A stretch of 64,000 bases of DNA from Diospyros lotus (taxonomy: Eukaryota; Streptophyta; Magnoliopsida; Ericales; Ebenaceae). The notes beneath the pieces are model-generated. The model was not told the origin of the DNA. It saw nothing but the letters and a program-made list of their open reading frames with translations, and did not search any database. Where the stretch lies: assembly GCF_014633365.1 (NCBI RefSeq), contig NC_068342.1:544622-608621 (forward strand). Direction: 5' to 3'. This document shows positions 60,995 through 64,000 of this stretch, in pieces. The position numbers and the translations under genes were made by a program. Positions within the stretch are counted from its first letter, which is position 1. Each line of letters begins with the position of its first letter.

Positions 60995-61711
60995 CGCAAT
61001 AATAATATGAACCCGAAGAGGGACCGTGGACGTAGGCACATTTTGCCGAACCACGTAAAATGCTTGTGTTTTCCCTTTCTTTATTATTCAAGGCAAAGGA
61101 AAGAGAACGACCCGCTATGGGTCCCTTCTCGCACCAAAAAAAAAAAAAAAAGGGGGCCTTTTTTGTTGCTTCCCCGCAGAATAATAAGACAAGTCTTGCC
61201 CGGAGGTGAAAAAATCAAATGGCATTAGCAAGCAAATTAATGTCCCGCTAGTAAGATATTTTACTAAGCCCGATAACAATGCAAAAGGCCCTGCCGCATA
61301 ATACGCTATGAGAAAAGCACGGCTCAATAGGCCCGACGACTACGATAGCCGTCCTGCCTCAAAGCCAAGTGGCCCGGTCTAGCGAAGTGACAAATATGTC
61401 CACAGCACCCCCTCAACATTGAAATCAAAAGGTTATCCCGCTAGCCTACTCAACTGGCCTGGCTCGATAACAGGAAAAAGGAATGGCCAAAGGACCACTA
61501 TGGGCTGAAGCGCCCATAGTCCACCTTGTGGCATGAAGAGTCTAAAACCCTAAGGTCGGAACCAGACTTTCGATGGGAGATAATAGTAAAAATCAGCAAG
61601 CTGTAACTACTGTTTAAGAAAAAAGACGAATCTTATTCATACAAATAAAAGATACTTCACTCAACAGAGAAAAAGCTACTACACTTAAAAAAAAAAAAAA
61701 AAGGGTCTATT
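60995..61711. other. Spacer between pol and the convergent antisense gene
   Basis: 717 bases without a supported gene. It contains A-runs at 61137-61151 and 61687-61702, and several GCCCG/CGGGC words such as AAGGCCCTGCCGC and GGCCCGACGAC. It probably contains the 3' ends of both the sense and antisense transcripts. Confidence 0.5.
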
Positions 61712-64000
61712 CTAAGTCCGCTTCCTCCTGCCAGAACTGGGAGCACCGCTACTCGGAGCAGATGGGGCCTCCCCTTCTCCTTGGCCCGAGGATGCAATAA
61801 CTGTGTCATCAGCTGTGGGTAGGGCATCTGTCATCTCCACTTCCTCTGAGGCGAAGGCATACGGCTCCCACGGCCCCGACAAGTTCTCCAGATTATCAAC
61901 CAAACGAGCATTCAAATAAGCCCTGGGACTAGTGGGGTCAGGATCATTATATCTTCGCCAGTCAGGAACATCAGACTCCTCAACCTCATCAGTATAGACC
62001 AATTCAGGGAACTGTTCTCCGGGGCGTTTTAATTCCAGATACGAGCGTGCGAGATAGAATCCATACTTCGTAAAGCAGCCCCCATAACTGATCTTTCTCT
62101 CTTGACAGTCCGTTGAAAGGCGATAGTCCCTCACAGCCTTCTCCTGTGCTGCTAAAATCTCTTCCTTCCTTCGGTCCTTGAGCGACCTATATTGCTTCTT
62201 CTGACGAGCAAGCTCGTCTACCCTCAAAGAATGCTCTTGCAAAAGGTTTTCATGAGTTTCCTTAACTCCTAAAAGCTCTCTCGTCAGCGATTCTTTGCTA
62301 TTCCGGAGATCCACTATCTCCCCCTTTATGCTTGACGATTCACCATCAGCTTCCGCCAGCTTGGAACGCATGTCTTCTACCTCTCGGTTCAGCTTTCTGA
62401 TATCGGCTTGATAGCAACGCTCGTGATCCCTCCACTTTATCGCGTTTTCTCTTGCCTCCGCTTTCTCTTGTTCTGCTCGATGATGATAAGCTCTCCCGAT
62501 GGCGTTGGATATCACCAACCCCTGAACCCCCTGGGTGCAAGCAATGTATTAGAAGACCAACAACCAAGTCAGACGGCAAATACAACATATAGGCACAATA
62601 AAGGCATCCTACCTCAATAATCTTTTGCTCAGGAGAGTTGGCAACGCTAGGCCAATTGCCAAAAAAATTCTGCTCATCTTGAGGGAGCACGGTAGCATAC
62701 ATCATCCTGGCGCCCACCCCCGGGTCCCTTATAGAGTCTGAATCAATCAGCCCGGGCTGCACCTGGAAGTGGTCACCCCTCACTCTAGTGCTGTTAGGAA
62801 TTGGCACGGAATTCCGTCTAGGGTCAGCGATGGGAGGAAGAATAGGCCTAAAGTCTGGGAGCTCAGCCTTTAGCTTTCGTCGTTCCCTACGAAAAGGGAC
62901 AAAAGGTTGGCGACTCTCCTCCCTGATTCTATCAAGCTCGCTGCCAAAAGAAGAGCGAGAGCTGCCGGTCCCCTTCCTTCGTGAGCCAGAGGCATCGGTT
63001 AGATGTGGTTCCCCGAGGGCGACTTCGGGGACAGAAAGGTCTGACATGGAAAGGCCTGAAGTGGGAACCGAGGGTTCCGGACAAGAAAGGCTGGGCAAGA
63101 CACTCACCTCGGACCTCTTCACTTTTAGACGCCTTCGAGACGAGCTAGGAACTGGCGGAGGAAGAAGGTTAGGATCGGGAATGTCAGACGGAGGCCCCTG
63201 CGACAAGTCATGGAGCGCTTGAGGAGGAGGTTGTTGATCTTGCTCACCAGCCTGTTGAGAATTCCTACCACGTCGTCTGAGCGTTTGTTCCTTGAATATG
63301 TTCATATCGTCTGCAAAACAAGAGATAAAAGTCAACCACTTGCATGGATAATCTCTACAATTTTGGGGGTCTACCATCAGAAGAAGAATAACCAAGAAAG
63401 ACCATACTCCCTAGAGATCTTCCCTCTTCCTCGGGGCCCTCGTCCTCTTCCTCGCCGCCCTCTTCCTCCTCAACTTGTAAGGCGTCCTCGGGCATAGCCA
63501 GTGGTGGCACAAAAGCGAGAGTAGAGGTCCCGGGCATGTCTTCAAGCCGAACACCCCACCCTGCGGCAGCAATATTCTCTGAGGTAAGCAGGTCGGGTAG
63601 ATTACAAGTGCCAAGGGCACATAATCTCTCAATTACTCGGCGATAGACAGCCCGGGAAATCCCGATGTCATCAAGCTTCTCCGACCAAAAGTCCCGCTCG
63701 TTATCCCAACACCAACGAAGCGGTGCTTTCCAGCTAGGAGGAGGCTCGACCACAATCCATCGGGACTCGAAGTCCACCTTATTTTGGAGCTTTTGAAAGA
63801 GAGGAGATAAACCCACAATCCTTTGAAGTGTGAAAAAGACGCCCCTCCGTTCGACCCTCCTCAACCTATAGAAGCAACCGAACAACTCTACGGAAGGAGG
63901 CACTTGGATCATATGGCAAAGGATGGTGAATCCAACTAACTGACCCCAACCGTTAGGATGAAGTTGAGCAGGGACAATGCAATGATAATCGAGCCACTCC
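61712..64000 (-). CDS. Spliced antisense gene of the Tat element (gypsy-associated extra ORF), 5' end missing
   Basis: Three exons on the minus strand: 64000(or beyond)-63375, 63310-62613, 62530-61712, joined in frame by GT-AG introns of 64 and 82 bases, giving at least 713 aa. The N-terminal visible part has QLHPNGWGQLVGFTILCHM, FGCFYRLRR, FFTLQR and a W-rich stretch. This resembles the plant 'putative gypsy type transposon' domain (PF04195-like), which I associate with extra ORFs of Tat-type elements. Next come a Glu-rich segment, a long Pro/Ser/Arg-rich disordered part (exon 2), a coiled coil of about 110 residues (start of exon 3), a conserved-looking acidic end and a basic tail (SGRRKRT) that could act as a nuclear signal. 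It has no internal stops. Function unknown. It runs opposite to gag-pol and needs its own promoter, presumably beyond 64000. Confidence 0.75.

Larger units (their letters stand above)
54006..64000 (+). mobile_element. Tat-lineage Ty3/gypsy LTR retrotransposon, 3' end outside the window
   Basis: 5' LTR (54006-55122), tRNA-Asp-type primer site, one open gag-pol frame, a 0.7-kb spacer and a spliced antisense gene running past the window end. The RT signature (CIDFTGLNKACPKDSYPLPR), lack of a chromodomain, tRNA-Asp-type primer site and extra antisense ORF after pol are traits of the plant Tat lineage. The element is over 10 kb. The intact frame suggests recent activity or relatively recent insertion, but one integrase catalytic residue is changed. 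The 3' LTR and target duplication cannot be checked here. Confidence 0.92.

Overview
This is a window of nuclear DNA from a eudicot plant. The evidence is AT-rich intergenic DNA, many short GT-AG introns, a plastid-targeted ferroportin-like transporter, a plant KIN-14 kinesin with a calponin-homology domain, and Ty3/gypsy retroelements of plant lineages. I cannot name the species. I rebuilt exon structures by hand from splice sites, reading phase and remembered family sequence; no transcript or database was consulted.

Layout. (1) 793-12839 (+): IREG3/MAR1-type plastid transporter of 14 exons. Its last intron carries a complete but decayed Ty3/gypsy chromovirus (7285-12556; 5-bp target duplication GAACT; LTRs about 8% diverged by eye). 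(2) 12840-18868: non-coding DNA with microsatellites, C homopolymers and a foldback element (17127-17570). (3) 18869-23384 (+): six-kelch-repeat protein of 9 coding exons, with one GC-AG intron and a probable 5'UTR intron. (4) 26847-26987: cluster of TGGGCC/T 'site II' elements just upstream of (5) 27147-31715 (+), a mitochondrial single-stranded DNA-binding protein whose fourth intron holds transposon debris. (6) 34271-38529 (-): PP2C phosphatase with a C-terminal Cys-rich module and a GC-AG intron. (7) 43588-50821 (-): KIN-14 kinesin of 18 exons with an apparent U12-type AT-AC intron in the motor domain and an exact 135-bp duplication forming one exon. (8) 54006 to the window end: a Tat-lineage Ty3/gypsy element with a GC-rich, palindrome-studded 5' LTR, one uninterrupted gag-pol frame of 1938 codons, and a spliced antisense gene after pol. 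Its 3' LTR lies outside the window.

The cellular genes are independent housekeeping-type genes, not a pathway. The repeats tie the window together: five copies of one AT-rich foldback family (181, 31976, 42470, 53075, 53664), several copies of a TAGTGGGATTAAGGCTTG-type transposon tail, and two unrelated gypsy elements of different age. The best candidates for a second look are the antisense gene and palindromic LTR of the Tat element, the AT-AC intron, the exonised duplication in the kinesin, and the retrotransposon that separates the last codons of IREG3 from the rest of the gene.
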